A model generated the notes under the pieces. The model worked only from the letters and a program-made list of their open reading frames with translations. It was not told where the DNA came from and did no database searches. A stretch of 64,000 bases of DNA from Prorocentrum cordatum (Eukaryota; Sar; Dinophyceae; Prorocentrales; Prorocentraceae): positions 631,680 through 695,679 of the forward strand of contig CAUYUJ010018616.1 of assembly GCA_963575745.1 (NCBI GenBank), read 5' to 3'. Of the stretch, positions 1 to 12,029 are shown piece after piece (positions within the stretch are counted from its first letter, which is position 1; the number at the start of each line of letters is the position of its first letter). The translations under genes and the position numbers were made by a program.

Positions 1-120
1 GCGCGGCCCCTGGAAGTCAGCTGGCCCTTCCCACCGGGCCGGCTCCTCATCCCTGATCCATCGCTTTTGACCATCCTGAGGCCCGGCGAGGGGCCCCCGG
101 AGGGCCCAAAAACGACCGTC

Positions 121-404
121 ACACACACACACACCTCCTTATCGCCCTGCCTCCTTCCAGACGCGGGCACGTCGGGGCACCCTGCCCCCCCTCGGGGCAT
201 CCTGGGCCTGCGGCGGCTCCCCGAGCAGCCCAGGCACGCGCCGGCCACCCCGGCCGCCGCCGCCGCGGCCAGCGGCAGGCCGGCCCCCGCCGCGGACGCC
301 GGCGCAGCCGCGCCGGACCGCTGCAGGGGCGCGGCGAGCGGCCGCGAGGCCGCGGGCACAGCGGGGGTGCCCGCGGAGAGGAAGGCCACGGGCTTGCTGA
401 GCAT
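121..404 (-). CDS. Candidate first exon with a plastid-targeting-like N terminus
   Basis: Reading minus from an ATG at 404 gives about 90 codons before a stop in the CA repeat near 121. It starts MLSKPVAFLSAGTPAVPA, runs through Ala/Ser/Pro-rich sequence, has a hydrophobic stretch LPLAAAAAAGVAGACLG and then a basic cluster SRRRPRM. This order (Ala-rich leader, hydrophobic core, Arg cluster) resembles targeting regions of dinoflagellate nuclear-encoded plastid proteins. No mature domain is visible; a splice donor would have to lie near the CAG or GT-rich tract at 121-150. Compositional bias alone could produce this frame, so it is only a candidate. Confidence 0.25.
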
Positions 405-703
405 GGCTCCGGGAGGCACAGAGATGCGCAGCCGGGGATCCTGGCGTCGCACTCGCTTCCTCACGGGCGATCTGGCCCTGGCTCGGGCCCCTGGACCACC
501 ACGGGTCGATCCAGCTCGAGGACTGCGGCAGAAAGATGGGACTCGGGGTGGTGGTTTTGCTGCCATGCTGCCTTCTTTGTGCAACGTCGGATCCCAGGGA
601 TGACTCGGGTGGCGCGCAAGCAGCCCCCCCGAGAACCCCTGGCTGGCCCGAGCAGGCTCCCGTGTAGCCCGTGCTGACCTCCACATGCCCCACGACTGGC
701 CAA
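405..703. other. Spacer without recognised content
   Basis: GC-rich sequence with open frames on both strands but no recognisable domain, repeat or splice-bounded exon. Confidence 0.4.
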
Positions 704-931
704 GAGCCTGTTTTTTAGACTCTGGCAAGTTTACTTGCATGGACCGGGGGGGGGGGGGGCTGAGCCTGAAGCAAGCCGCAAACGACTTGCACGTTCGGGG
801 GGGCGCGGAAATCACGCAAGTCGAAAGGCACTTGCACGCTAGTATTCGCTTGAAGAGGGGCGAGGGGGGGGGGGGGGGGGGGGGCGAACGCCATGCAAGT
901 AAACTTGCCTGAATAAAAAAAAAACAAGCTC
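704..931. mobile_element. Inverted-repeat element, family M1, copy 1
   Basis: The element begins GAGCCTGTTTTTTAG and ends with the inverted form, here mutated to AAACAAGCTC. The arms share an internal block GGCAAGTTTACTTGCATGG at the left and its reverse complement near 893-911. The interior has a G homopolymer, a conserved block around GCAAGCCGCAAACGACTTGC, and a second G run. Two more copies lie at 41832 and 50669. Flanking triplets are CAA and AAA, so a 3-bp target duplication is only partly preserved. There is no coding capacity, so it is MITE- or introner-like. Confidence 0.8.
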
Positions 932-1829
932 AAACGGCGGTCTCGACAGCCCGGCGTCGCCTCCGGCGGCGCCCCCTGGGGCCCTCCGCGCCCCAGCGTC
1001 GAGGTGTCGAGGCCGCCCTGGGGCTGCTCGGGGAGCCCGTGGAGGCAAACGGGGGCTGCTCGGGGGCCTGGCTGAGGCAAGCCAGGACTTCCTGGGGGGG
1101 GGGGGGGGGGGGCTGCTTGTGCGCCACCCGAGGCCTCACCAGACCCAGGCCTCCAACCATGCGCTCGTGTCCATCGCGGCATGTTTCCCTCCTCTCGGCT
1201 GCCAGGGGCCGCTGCTCCATGGGGCCCTCGAGCGAGGATCGCGGAACGAAGAACTATCCCGGGAGCCCTGGAGTGTGCGGACAGGACGAGGCAGATCGGA
1301 GGATAGAAGTCTGGGGTGGCAGTTGCAGATCAGAGACCCACTCCTCGAATTTCACCCCTTGCGCCGAATCGGCTGGACGGAGGAGGCGTGGCGACGACGG
1401 CGATGCTGCAGATCATGAGATTGGGGAGGCGGAGGGAGCGGAAAGGGCAGAGCGGGGGCAGGAGCAGGAGGGGAAAACTAGCAGGGAGGGGGAAAGGCTG
1501 GACGAGGAGGGAGGGGGGTGCGGACGTGGACGCGGGGAGGAGGATGAGGAGGAGGAGGAGGAACAGCAGGATGACGGGGAGGGGAGGACGGAGGCGAGAG
1601 GACGGAGGCGTGAGGGAGGAAAAATAGGAGAAGGGAAGACGAGGAACAGAGTCGATCCAACTCGCGTCGCTGAGGCTGCAGCGGTACGCCCGTCCCAAGC
1701 CCCCCCTCCTCACGAGCCGCTACAAACAATTGTCGATCCCCCCAAATTCAATCCTGGGAGAACGGGGCCGGAAACCGCTTAGAGAGACTTCGCTAGCACC
1801 CGAATCAGTTTCTGGGGGGGCAGCGAATT
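932..1829. other. Spacer with G runs and a purine-rich tract
   Basis: A G run of about 17 bases lies at 1096-1112, and a purine-rich GGA/GAG tract extends roughly 1370-1640. The open frames on both strands are Arg/Gly/Glu or Leu/Pro/Ser rich and follow directly from this composition. No gene seen. Confidence 0.5.
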
Positions 1830-2215
1830 CTCAGGAATCTTCAGGAATCTTTCAGGAATTTGTCAAGTAACCGCAAGAATCGACAAGAAACCTTCAGGGA
1901 CCACTCTGGAATTCTCAAGAATCTTCAAGGGTCAGGAAAATCGTCATGGAATCCTCCAAAAACCTTCCGGGATCCTCAGGAACCCTTCAAGAATACGGCT
2001 GGGATCTGCATGAATCCTTCAGGAGTCATAGCGCATCCTCCAGCTATCGACAGACATCTTTGAGGAATCCCCCACAAGCCTTCCAGAAACTTCCAGGATA
2101 CCCTGACAATCTTTACGAATCCCTGGGAATCCACAAGAATCCTCAGGAACCCGACGGAATTCTCAAGAATCCTCAAGCATCCTCAGGAACCTCAGGCATC
2201 CGGTAGGAGTCCTGC
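1830..2215. repeat. Degenerate minisatellite (GAATCCTCAGG-like)
   Basis: About 30 divergent repeats of an 11-13 bp motif related to AAGAATCCTCAGGAA. Open frames across it translate to repetitive Asn/Pro/Ser/Gly and are not gene-like. Confidence 0.75.
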
Positions 2216-2369
2216 AAACATCAGATTGGGATCCGATTGGGGTCTTGTTGAAGTCGGAGGTGGGGGGGTGAGATCGCAGTCGAACGGAGACCCCCAACCG
2301 GGAAATCGTTTCGTTTCGTTCGCGTCGTGCGTGCGGGCGAGGCGAAACTGCGTGGGCGCGTGAGAGGAC

Positions 2370-2700
2370 TGAACCCGTCGTTGCTAGGGCGAAATCAAAA
2401 CAAATGATTCTCCCCCGTCCGTCCGTCCGTCCGTCCGTCCGTCCGGCGGTGGCCCTAGCGGTGGCCCTACCGGTGTCCCGTGGTGTCCCGTGGTGTCCGC
2501 CGTTGCTAGGGCGAAGTCAAGACAAATGATTATCTCCCGTCCGTCCGTCCGTCCGTCCGTCCGTCCGTCCGGCGGTGGCCCTAGCGGTACCCTGCGGTGT
2601 CCCGTGGTGTCTCGTTGTGTCCCGTGGTGTCCGCCGTTGCTAGGGCGAAATCAAGACAAATGATTCTCCCCCGAGCGTCCGTCCGTCCGGCGGTGGCCCG
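2370..2700. repeat. Tandem block with (GTCC)n cores
   Basis: Three copies of a unit of about 130 bp: a GTCC tetranucleotide run, then GGCGGTGGCCCTAGCGG, then GTGTCCCGTGGTGTCC, then GTTGCTAGGGCGAAATCAA, then ACAAATGATT. The flank at 2310-2345 (GTGCGGGCGAGGCGAAACTGCG) recurs at about 30658, where related GTCCCG-rich repeats follow, so this is a dispersed composite family. Confidence 0.75.
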
Positions 2701-3300
2701 AAGTGTCCGATGGTTTCCCGTTGAGTGAGATCGATAGTGAGATCGATACTGAGATCGATGTGGTGCCCCGATGTGTCCCGTGGTGTCCCGTGGTGTCCCA
2801 AAGAGTGAGATCGATAGTTAGATCAACAGTGAGATCGACAGGTGTCCCGTGGTGTCCCGTTGAGTGAGATTGACAGTGAGATCGATAAGGAGATTGATAG
2901 GGTGTCCAGAGGTGCCTGTGGTGTCCCAAAACGTGAGATCGATAGTTAGAACGACAGGTGTCCCGATCCCGAGGTGTCCCATGGTGCCCCGTTGAGTGAG
3001 ATCGATAGTGAGATCGATAGTGAGAACGATGTGGTGTCCCGAAGTGTCCCCTGGTGTCCTATGATGTCCCGTTGAGTGAGATCGATTGTGAGATCGATAG
3101 TGAGACCACTAGTGAGATCGAGAGGTGTCCCGCGGTGTCCCGTTTCCCGTGGCGGGGTGGCGCGTGGTGCCCCGTGGTGTCCCGTTGAGTGAAATCGATC
3201 ATGAGATCGGTAAAGAGATCGACAAGTGTCCATTGGTGTCCCGTGGTTGGTGTCCTGTGGTTTCCCGTTGAATGAAATCGATAGTGAGATCGATTGGGTC
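2701..3300. repeat. Minisatellite of GAGATCGATAGT and GGTGTCCC units
   Basis: Alternating blocks of (GTGAGATCGATA)n and (GTGTCCCGTG)n, joined by CCCGTTGAGTGAGATCGAT, repeated at least five times with a higher-order period near 100-130 bp. Confidence 0.75.
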
Positions 3301-4739
3301 AGATGTTGGTTCCCCCCCTCCCCCCCAACAACCTCCCTCTCACCCGAAGGGTGGTCGTGTTGGTAGTATTATGATGTTGGTGGGATCCCGCGCTGTGGGC
3401 TTCTGGGGGAGGAGTATCACTGCCGGGGCCGGACCTTGACACGTTTCCGCCGACAGGGGGTGGGCGGCGATGTAATGCGTTTCGAAGCTCCTTTCGCGGC
3501 GAGCGTCGGTGGAAAGTCAGGGGCTCCAGGCCCCATGAGCTCGCCGCAGGTTCCAGGGCCCGTGCGGGCGGGGAGGGGGACGCGCACCGAGAGCTCAGCA
3601 CTAGCGGAGAAGATCGGGGGGGCGCGGATCAACAGTCAGCGCGTCGGGCGACGCGCGGGGGGTCGGCGAGCGGCGTCTCGCGGGCGGGGCGCGAGGCGGG
3701 GGGCGGGGCAAGGAGGATGATGAAGACGCGGCGGATGACGAGGATGACAGCGCGGATGGCTCGGAGGGCAGCGAGGGGAGCAGGAGGACAACGAGCACGA
3801 CAACAAAAGCAAGGACGAAGAGGAAGAGTTGGAGGAGGACGGGCGCGAGGAGGAACGCAGCGGAGGAGGAGGGCAATGAAGGAGGACGGTAAAGAGCCCG
3901 AAGAAGAGGATGTCGAAGAAGGGGTGACGTCATCGTGACCCTCTGAGCCTACCCCGGGGGCAGTCGGGGCCGTCTGGGGTTGTCTTCGGGCATCTTGGGG
4001 GCCTCATGGGGGCTGTCGGGGTCCTTCCTCTTGGGGACAGCTGGGGTCTTTTTGGGCTGTCTGGGCGCGTGACCAGCTCAGGAGGAGGGCGAAGCCTTTC
4101 CGATAGGTTCCGATCTGGCGCCTGACGGCACCAGCCGGTTACAGAGAGACGCGCTTCTGTGGTTTGGTAGTCCGCGCGCGCGGGCTGTGCGGCGCGCGAC
4201 GTCGTCGGCTGATTCCTTGGGAGTAGCACACGGGGAGGTAAAGGGTGAGCAAAAGGAGGATAGCGCAAGATAGGCAGATAAACTCTCGCGATCGGGGTCG
4301 ACGCTGGGCTACGATTCGCCGCATACGTCGACGTGCATGCTGTTGCAGGCTCCGCGTCCCAACTGATGCGCGGGGCCGCTCGCTACCCGATCCAAACTAA
4401 TGTTCGGGGGTCGAGTCGGGTTCGGGGCGTCACGTCCCCGCGCAGCTGATCTGCTTGCGCCGCACTACGCTGCGTTTGCGCTTCACTGTCCCGCGCTCCC
4501 GCCCAGCTGCAGGGGCCGCGCCGCCGTGCGTTTGTTCTCCGCGCATCTGCCCCCCCGCCGAACTGCGGCCGGGTCGCGCGCGCGCGCGTTATGTCCCCAA
4601 CTCCCGGGGCAGATCGCCAGCCAGGAATAAGGTGGATCCCTCGCCGCAAATCCCGGGGGCTTCGCCGGGGGGGCTGGACAGAGATCTCCCCCTGATGTTG
4701 GGCAAAGCATCTAGGCCTAGATAGTTAAGGCTCTGCGGG
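3301..4739. other. Spacer; GA-rich block at 3700-3900
   Basis: No convincing gene. Around 3700-3900 a plus-strand frame is rich in Asp/Glu and shifts frame along a purine-rich stretch, so it may be decayed low-complexity coding sequence or simply GA-rich DNA. The rest is GC-rich sequence without repeats I can place. Confidence 0.35.
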
Positions 4740-5039
4740 GGATCTCAGGCCGTCGTGGCGCCATCTTGGATTGTCCACATTTGCTCCGCGGTATGGCACC
4801 CACCCAAAATGGGCATCGCATCCACGCGCTGCCCCAAGATATATCTACGGCGAATGCGGGCCGCGCGCGCGAACTTTCTGGGGGGCGGCGATGTCCTGGG
4901 AAACGTTCCGCGAAGTGGCCCGAACTTGAACAACTGATGTTCGAGGACCCATGCCACTGCGTGCATCGTGATCTTGAAATATTATATGGCATGGTAGGGG
5001 TTGGGGGCGACATCAACCCGGTCGAACATCTGGTCTTAA

Positions 5040-5918
5040 AAAAACGGGAAAGTCATGGCGTCGGGCACGCCGCTGCGAAACACGAGGCGCGCGCGAAGCA
5101 TTGCAGGCTATCTGTGCCAACGCATGCGCGTGATCCGACGAGGGCGTGGGATCGCGGGCATTTCCGTTCGCTCCAGCACGCGCGTGCCAGGGGTACAGAT
5201 CTTCAGCAGTCGGCGCATTCGCGCGCAGACGGCCGAGCCGAGCATTGGAATGCAGCTGAGGCGTGACTTCGACGATCCGCGCTGTGCGACGCGTCAGCTC
5301 AATCTGCCCAATCTCGACATACTGCTTGAAGAGAGCGGTGACACGACCAAGCAGGGCATGGTCATCGCCCGTCGTCGGGCCCCCCTTTCATGCAGCGACG
5401 AGTCTCGCCCTGGTCGCGGAAGTTCCAGCCGCCGCCTGCAATGCAGAGGGCGCGATGCTGCCGGGGAGAAGACCGGGCTAGTTTACGGCATGCGAGCCTG
5501 GCTTCAGTACTTCCCAAGTCGTGCGCAATATGGGTGTTCCCAGTAGGCAGAGCCCCGCCAGGGCCGCTCACATGCAAGGCAATACGCCGCCCTTCTCGCA
5601 CGACATCAACGCGGATAGAGTAAAAGGATCGTAGGAAAGACTTGGCAACGCTAATTACACGACCCCTGCGCGATGATCAGCACAGCTGGAACCTACGTGG
5701 ACAAAAACTGTTATACGTTCGACATGTGATTCCTGAGGTCGGCCATGCACCCGCGAATCTTGCGCGAGACCTATCGTATACAGCCCGAAGAGACGACAAG
5801 CGCACGCGCGTTTCTTGCGCTGACGGGTGCGATCATCCAACGTGCTTCCATCTAGAGTAGCTGAACTCCAGCATGCAAAACTTACATTGCCCGCGACGTG
5901 CAAAGGCTGGAGGAGCAT
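5040..5918 (-). pseudogene. Decayed LINE endonuclease (EEP-like) domain
   Basis: In minus frames joined across stops and shifts, the expected order of an exonuclease-endonuclease-phosphatase domain can be followed. About 5601-5362 contains GNTHIAHDL, then LARSSPRQHRALCIAGGGWNF, which resembles the HN...L and GD(F/W)NF blocks. After a one-base shift come VEIGQIELTRR, then a block resembling ARLxRLRAN, then a SDHAHAL block resembling the terminal SDH. Several stops interrupt it. It lies directly downstream of the ORF1-like frame, as in a LINE. No reverse transcriptase domain follows, so the copy is truncated on the low-coordinate side. Assignment rests on motif order, not on a search. Confidence 0.5.
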
Positions 5919-7308
5919 TCAGGAGTTAGGCGAAAGCAGAGGAGGAGAGGACAAATATAACTGCTTCACCCCACTGTGAATGCCAAGCGCAGGCCCGACG
6001 CCTTCATTCTCAGAGGGCCCAGCTGTCCTGTTTCCAATAGAATTAGACGCAGGAGGAGGAGCTGACGAGGCAGAGGAAGACGTAGAATCTGCCGAGAGAG
6101 TCGAAACGGAGGCCGTGGAGATGGATGCATAAGCTTCAAAGGAGAGCGCAGGCAAAATGCCCCGAGCTGCTCCTTGACACTCTAGTATAGCAGGTGGTAG
6201 ATGCCAACCGCGCTTGGAGCGCAACTTGCCCCGGATCAGCTCGGGAAATGCGTTGGCGAGCTCGGTCGGGGGGCCGATGCTCTTCGCGTCCTCAAGCCTG
6301 GTGAGTGTGAAAGCCTCGCGCCCGACGCCCATCTCATCGCCGGGAGCGGGCCTCGCAAAGTCATGTATCTCCTCGCTGTCACTGCGCGCTAAATGCAAGA
6401 ACCTGGCGCGGCGGTTGGCACCCAGCGAGGAAGAATCCTTCCACGCCTGGTTCTGGAGCAATGCAGCACGCATAGACTCCCAGCATCGGCCCAAGGAGTA
6501 TGATCTGTGGCGGCTGCGCAGCGGTTGGTCAAACCCGAGTCGCAACTGAGCGTCCTCCCACGTCTTCGGGTCGCGCCACAGAAGGTTGGGACTGAAGCCA
6601 CTGTCCTTGCCCGATGCGAAAAAAAACGCGAACGGCATCCTTGTGCTCGAACTTGGCATTGTAGCATAGCTTGTAGCTCTGACGCTGGGCGCAAGCTCCA
6701 ACTAAAAACCCAGGAACAGCAGCGCGCAGAAGTTCAAACTGCAACTGGGGAGCCCTCGATAGCAGCTTACGCGGGAAACCTCTAACCCACATCTTGCACA
6801 TGTCGTTCACACCGCCGTCCCCACCACGCGGGCTCGGAGGTCCTGCAAGGGCGACACCAGGAACAACTTCCCAGCCACGGTTGTTCTTGGTCTTGGGCTG
6901 CCCGACGAAAGAGCTCCACGGATCCGAAGATGTCGTCCGCGATGAAGGGGTACGCGAGGAAGCGAGGCTGTACTTGAGCGCATTATCCATAGCGATCATC
7001 TTGGCCTCCAGCTCGGCGACTGTCACAAGCGTCGGGATGGAAGGATCTGGTCGGCCATCGTCCAAAGATGGAGTCGAAGTGCCAGGCGTAGGTGTGCCGC
7101 GAGCGCCAGTCCAGTATATCTTCCTTGCCTGGTCCAACTCCGCCTTCATACTCGCGTGTTTTAGCTTGAACTCGGCGATTTGGGCTTCGAATTTCTCGTC
7201 CATGGCCTTGGCCTGCCCCCTGACGCCCGCCAAGTCGGTCCCCAGCGGCTGAAGCTGGGGGCCGACCACCTGGCCCATGGCGGTCATATCCTGAGGAGAG
7301 AGCGGCAT
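5919..7308 (-). pseudogene. Retroelement ORF1-like frame with a frameshift
   Basis: An ATG at 7308 opens a frame beginning MPLSPQDMTAMGQ, followed by a helical/coiled region (MDEKFEAQIAEFKLKHASMK). Next comes a block CKMWVRGFPRKLLS that looks like an RNA-binding (RRM-like) start, then YNAKFEHKDAVRVFF. At an eight-base A run on the plus strand (about 6612-6619) the frame shifts and continues naturally as FASGKDSGFSPNLLWRDPKTW, ending at 5919 in Ser-rich sequence. Both halves read as one protein, so this is most likely a disabled ORF1 of the LINE whose endonuclease remains lie just downstream. A sequencing error in the homopolymer is the alternative. Confidence 0.55.
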
Positions 7309-7383
7309 GGCGGCAGGGAGAGTACAGTAAGTGTCCACCCAGGCATGACACCTGGGATGGCCCCTTTGAGAGAGGCTGCCCAC

Positions 7384-8917
7384 TCAAGCGCGACCCAGCG
7401 GCTTGAGCCAGAGTGGTAACGGAGGGTGAGGAGGAAGGAAGAGGAAGAGGAAGAGAAGGAAATCAATGATAAGGATCAAGGGATCAAGAGCAGGAACAAG
7501 GGCAAGCGGAATACTACGGGAACAAGAGGATTCGGAGGGGCACATCAACACAGAGAAAACAGCAAGAGAAGAAAGCATTCGGGACGAAAGAAACAGGGAG
7601 GAGGCTGGGGAAGGACGCGAAAGGGAAAGCAGCAGAAACCACAACATTCCAAATCATAATTTGAACAAGGTGGTGTCTGCCCCCGCGAGGGGCGTTACAG
7701 GGGAGGGCTTCTGCATTCTAATAAGAGACACCGCCCGCTCCCTACCAACGCCTCACCGGATGCACCGCCCTCCTTCCCGAGACCACGATCCCTTGTATAG
7801 GCGATGTGGCCGCGCCCCCGAGGCCCCTATCCCTCGTTAAGAACCATGGATACGCGCCCCGAGCTTCCAAGAACGACCACCCAAGAAACCAAGGACACAA
7901 GGACACCAAGATAGTCCAAGATGACTCGGAGACGGCCCAGGATGGCCCCAAGGCGGCCCAATCCCACCGACCCTTTAGAGCGTGAGTGGTTTAGCCAATT
8001 TCCTCTGTAAGCCCCCTTATGCCCCTTCGGGGGAATCTTATCACTGTCCCCTATTAACATACACCCCCTCCTCCACCTGGCCGGCAGCCAACCCGGAACA
8101 ACGCCGACCCCATTATCACACAACCCCCAAACCCCTGTCAACAAAAACAAAACAAAACACACTCGGCTTTCGCATTTGGAGCATGCGCGGCCGCCCCGCG
8201 ACCACTTTGTATGGGTATGTTACAGGGACGGCGGAGGCGCCAGCCGATCCCACCTGCCTTCTGGGCGCAGGTGATCGACCGACTGCTTTGACAACTCAAT
8301 GGCTGCTACCGTCTCACCTTTGCATGTCCAATGGGCTGTCGAAGCTTCCAAATGACTTCAAAATTTGCCAAGAGAGTTCCAAGCCAGGCCCATAAGGCTT
8401 CCGAACCAGCCCCAAGAACGCCCCACGCGCGCGGTGGCCCGCAGCCACAAGCATGCGCTGGGGCATGCGAAATTGCTGGCATAGCAACGCTTGCAGCGTC
8501 GCAGGTGGAGCCCCTATTGGTTCCCAGTGGCTGGCGCACATGGCGCGGCTGGAGCACGTGGAACACTGGGCGCACGTGGAGCACGTGCCGCACCTGGCGC
8601 GCCTGGCACGCTTGGGCCTCCAGGGTGTCTGGTGCATCTGGAACCCGTGGGGTCTGCGGCGTTCTTACCTGATATGCTGACAACTGGGTGTTACTTATGT
8701 GTTGGGAGTGCGGGCGGGAGTGAGCAAGACGGCTTGCGGGCGGGTGGGTAGCTTAACCCCTCCCAGTACCCGTTCCCCCTGGACCTGGCGCGGGGGGGGT
8801 GCGAGGGGTTAGAGCGCCCACAACCATTGATTGTAATGAGGTTTTGGCCACATCTTGCCTCCTGGATAGGGGGACCCTAATATACTACGGCCCCTCTTAT
8901 GATCGATCTCCTCCAAG
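7384..8917. other. Spacer; GA-rich and CA/GCAC-rich tracts
   Basis: Contains a purine-rich tract at 7425-7640 and CCCAAGA-type repeats at 7860-7980. A short degenerate GCGCACGTGGAGCACGTG-type repeat lies at 8535-8620. A 20-bp block around 7775 (CTTCCCGAGACCACGATCCC) is shared with 36405-36424. No gene recognised. Confidence 0.45.
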
Positions 8918-9870
8918 ATGGCGCCAACATGGCCCCCGAGTCTGCCAAAGGGTGCCCCCAGACGGCCCCGAGAGGTGTCCGGGAGGCTTGAAGAGGCCCC
9001 CCAAGAGGCCCCCCACGGTGCCCCCAAGGGGCTCCCGAGCAACCTCCAAGAGAACCCAAGACGCCCCAAAAAGGCCCCCCCCCAGGACTGCCAAGAGACC
9101 CCCAAGACATCCTAAGAGGACTCCGAGGAGCTCTCGGAAGAAGTCCGAAGAGACCCCAGGAAGCATCTAAGAAGCGTTTGGCCTTTCCGCTCGTCGTCGT
9201 CCCCCTCCTCCTCCTCCTCCTACTCGTCCTCATCCGCCTGTTCCTCCACCTTGCTCATCCCTCCTCCACCTCCCCCGGTCCCTACTCTTCATCCTCCTCC
9301 TGCTCCTCCGATTCCTCCTCCATCCTCCCATTCTTGGGGTAGGACGTCTTACCCAACACTTCATAACACTGCATGATCCTCCACATCCCTGATCAGGGCA
9401 AATCGTTTGGGCATCGTTTCTGCATGGGCTGGCGGGGTCACGCGAAGCGTCTAGAATATGCCCTCAAGACGGCCCATGATGCATCCAAGATGGCAGTAAA
9501 GTGCCACCACAGGTTCCAACAGGATCCGAAGAGGCGGCCAGCATGATTGATGTCCTCTGGGTTTGTTTGAATGGTGTTCGCATCCTCGCTATGTCGGGCT
9601 CCCCTCAGCTCAAGACGGCCCGAGCAGCCTCCGCGATTGCTCCCAGACCGTACAAGGAGCCCCCACGATGGCCCAAGAGGAACCAACGACGGCCCCAAGA
9701 TGACCAACGCGGGCCTCCCGTAGGACCCAAAACGGCCTTAGGATACAAAAAGGTCCCCACGACGGCCCCCAGACACCCACTACACAGCCAAGAGGACCCG
9801 AACACGTTCCAACCAAGAGAGCCCCAAGACGGCCCAAGAGGGCCCGAAGGGACCCCAAAGACTGCCTCAT
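8918..9870. repeat. CCCAAGA spacer repeats and a CTC-rich tract
   Basis: Two stretches (about 8918-9170 and 9600-9870) are built of degenerate GGCCCCCAAGA/GGCCCAAGACG motifs at roughly 10-13 bp spacing. Between them, 9195-9335 is CTC/TCC rich. Frames through these regions translate to repetitive Pro/Arg/Lys or Gly/Leu/Trp and are artefacts. Confidence 0.6.
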
Positions 9871-10014
9871 AGGAGGCCATGACAGACCCAATACGGCCCT
9901 AACGAGTTCCCTGTCAACTCCTCGAAGAATGCAGACGGGAGGTGTCACGTGTGACGACGTTCCTCTTCCTCCTCCTCCTTCTCCTCCTCCTTCTGCTCCT
10001 CCTCCTCCCCGCGC

Positions 10015-10075
10015 CATCATCGTGATCATGATCATGATCCTGGTCCTAGTCCTGGTCCTGATCATGATCATGATC

Positions 10076-10133
<58 letters not shown>

Positions 10134-10915
10134 ACATCACCATCACCAACACCACCATCAACATCAGCATTATCACCACAATCACAAATCATCATCACCA
10201 TCACCACCATCAGCATCATGATCATCAGCAACATCATCATCATCCTCAACATAGTATTTATCCTCGTCTTCATCATAAGCACCATCATCATCGTCATCGA
10301 TATCACCATCACATTCATCATTAACAACAACGTCTTCCTCAGCCACTCCTCATCACCATCATCATCATCATCATCATCATTATCATCATCATCACCATCA
10401 CCATCACCAGCATCATACTCACCACCAGGATCATCACCATCACCATATCATCATCATCATCATGATCAGCCTCCTCCCCTTCAATATCACCACCACCATC
10501 ACTATCACCGACATCATCATCAACAGCATCATCAGCAGCAGCACCATCACCAACACCATCACCAGCACCAGTATCACCATCACCACCACCATCATCATCA
10601 TCGTCATCAGCATCATCACAATCAGATCAGCATCGCCATCAACATTCTCATGATCACCATCACCACCACCATAATTACCATCACCATCAACATCACCTTC
10701 CTCATCATCATCATCATCATCACCGCCAAACACCATCATCATCAAACTAATCATCATGATCAACATCATCATAATTATTATCATCATTATCTTCATGATC
10801 ATCATCAGCAGCATCATCATCATCAACCTCATCATCATCATCATCATCATCGTCATCATCATCTTCACCATAGTCACCATAATCCTCAGAATCCTCATCA
10901 TCCTCACCACGTCCA
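10015..10915. repeat. ~900-bp CAT/CAC microsatellite
   Basis: Almost uninterrupted ATC/CAT triplets with CAC variants. It gives long poly-His, poly-Ile and poly-Ser frames on plus and poly-Met/Asp/Val frames on minus, none meaningful. It is preceded by a CTC tract at 9960-10015. Confidence 0.95.
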
Positions 10916-12020
10916 AACCAAGCCTGGAGACACGAGGTGTCACACGCGACGGCCGCCCGTGCCCCCTCGAACAATCGCCGCCGAAGATGCTTGGCTGGCA
11001 CGGTGGCGGGACTTGCCGCAGGTAGATGGAACAGATGGACAAGAAGCCGCGCCGCGGAACCCCACTTCAGCCAAGCACCCAAGGACAGCGTCAGACTGGT
11101 CGGCCCCCTCACTCTGAGATGGCCCCGCGAAACGTTTGGGACTTTGGGAAGGCTGGAATATTCAGAACCCAATGCCCCCACCAAATAGGCGTTGCCTCCT
11201 ACAGGTAACTAGGTCCCCTCAGGAATCCAGAAGACTCGAGCAACATGAGCAACGACTTTCTGAGGTCCGCGCGGATTTCGTGGACTGGCACTGGACAAAA
11301 CGTACGAACCTACGAAAGCAATGCTTATGTGTTTCCTCATCTTCGAGAGAGCGCGTTTCACGGGGGGCCCGGTTCCAAACCCCACCCCCCTCCAAGCGAC
11401 CACAGAACGCGCTCTTTCTCATCTTCGGGTCACCAGAGGTCTCTAGATGCCTCTGCAGCTGCCTCCCGAGGCTGAGCAACGCGCAACACCCTCCCGAGGT
11501 TTATCAGCGAACATCATTGAACCAACCCCACCCTCTGGCACGGCTTTGGCCCCACTGGACGACTTGCACCCGCCCTGTTTGGGGACATCGTCTGCTCCAT
11601 TCGAATCTCCCGTGGTGATCTGGTGGTGACCTGGTGACCGGGTGGGGCCGTATAACAAGGATGCGCGGTAAGGATGCAAGGGCCTTGGAAGGCCATGTCG
11701 ACATTTTGCGCGCGGGGCGCGGCCAGCGAAAGCGGCCAAGGATGGGTCGAAGGGGAAGGATGCAAGGGTAACGTTGGAAAGTTGCTCATCCTTACTATGT
11801 GGGTCGACTGTACTCCCCCTGATCCCTCAGCTCCAGCTGCCACGCTGAAGTCGTTTCGGGATCGGCGCTCTGCCCATGCCGGTCAGAATGGCGCTCTCGC
11901 CCCAGCGCCAGCCACACTTCTAGATCTAGATCCCGGCCCTTCGTCGTCGCTGCCTTCGTCGTCGTTGGCTGTGCTGCCGCGGCCCAGCGGGGATGCGTAT
12001 CGGATGCCGAAGCGAGGGCC
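10916..12020. other. Spacer; recurrent CCCCTCACTCT flank motif
   Basis: No gene recognised. The block CCACTTCAGCCAAGCACCCA followed by CCCCTCACTCT (11060-11118) recurs at 15338-15395. Its reverse-oriented partner (GCAATTGCGGATAAGAGTGAGGGGG-like) occurs at 12708-12731 and 14258-14288. These blocks flank CAT or CAA microsatellites and may be ends of a dispersed element. Confidence 0.4.
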
Positions 12021-12029
12021 GCACCACGC

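Noticed and set aside
3601-3933. Multi-pass membrane protein on the minus strand
   Set aside because: The hydrophobic frame is the complement of a GA-rich acidic stretch, a common artefact.
10015-10915. Long His-, Ile-, Ser- or Met/Asp-rich open frames of up to about 300 codons
   Set aside because: They are translations of a CAT/CAC microsatellite in every frame; no start, splice or domain support.
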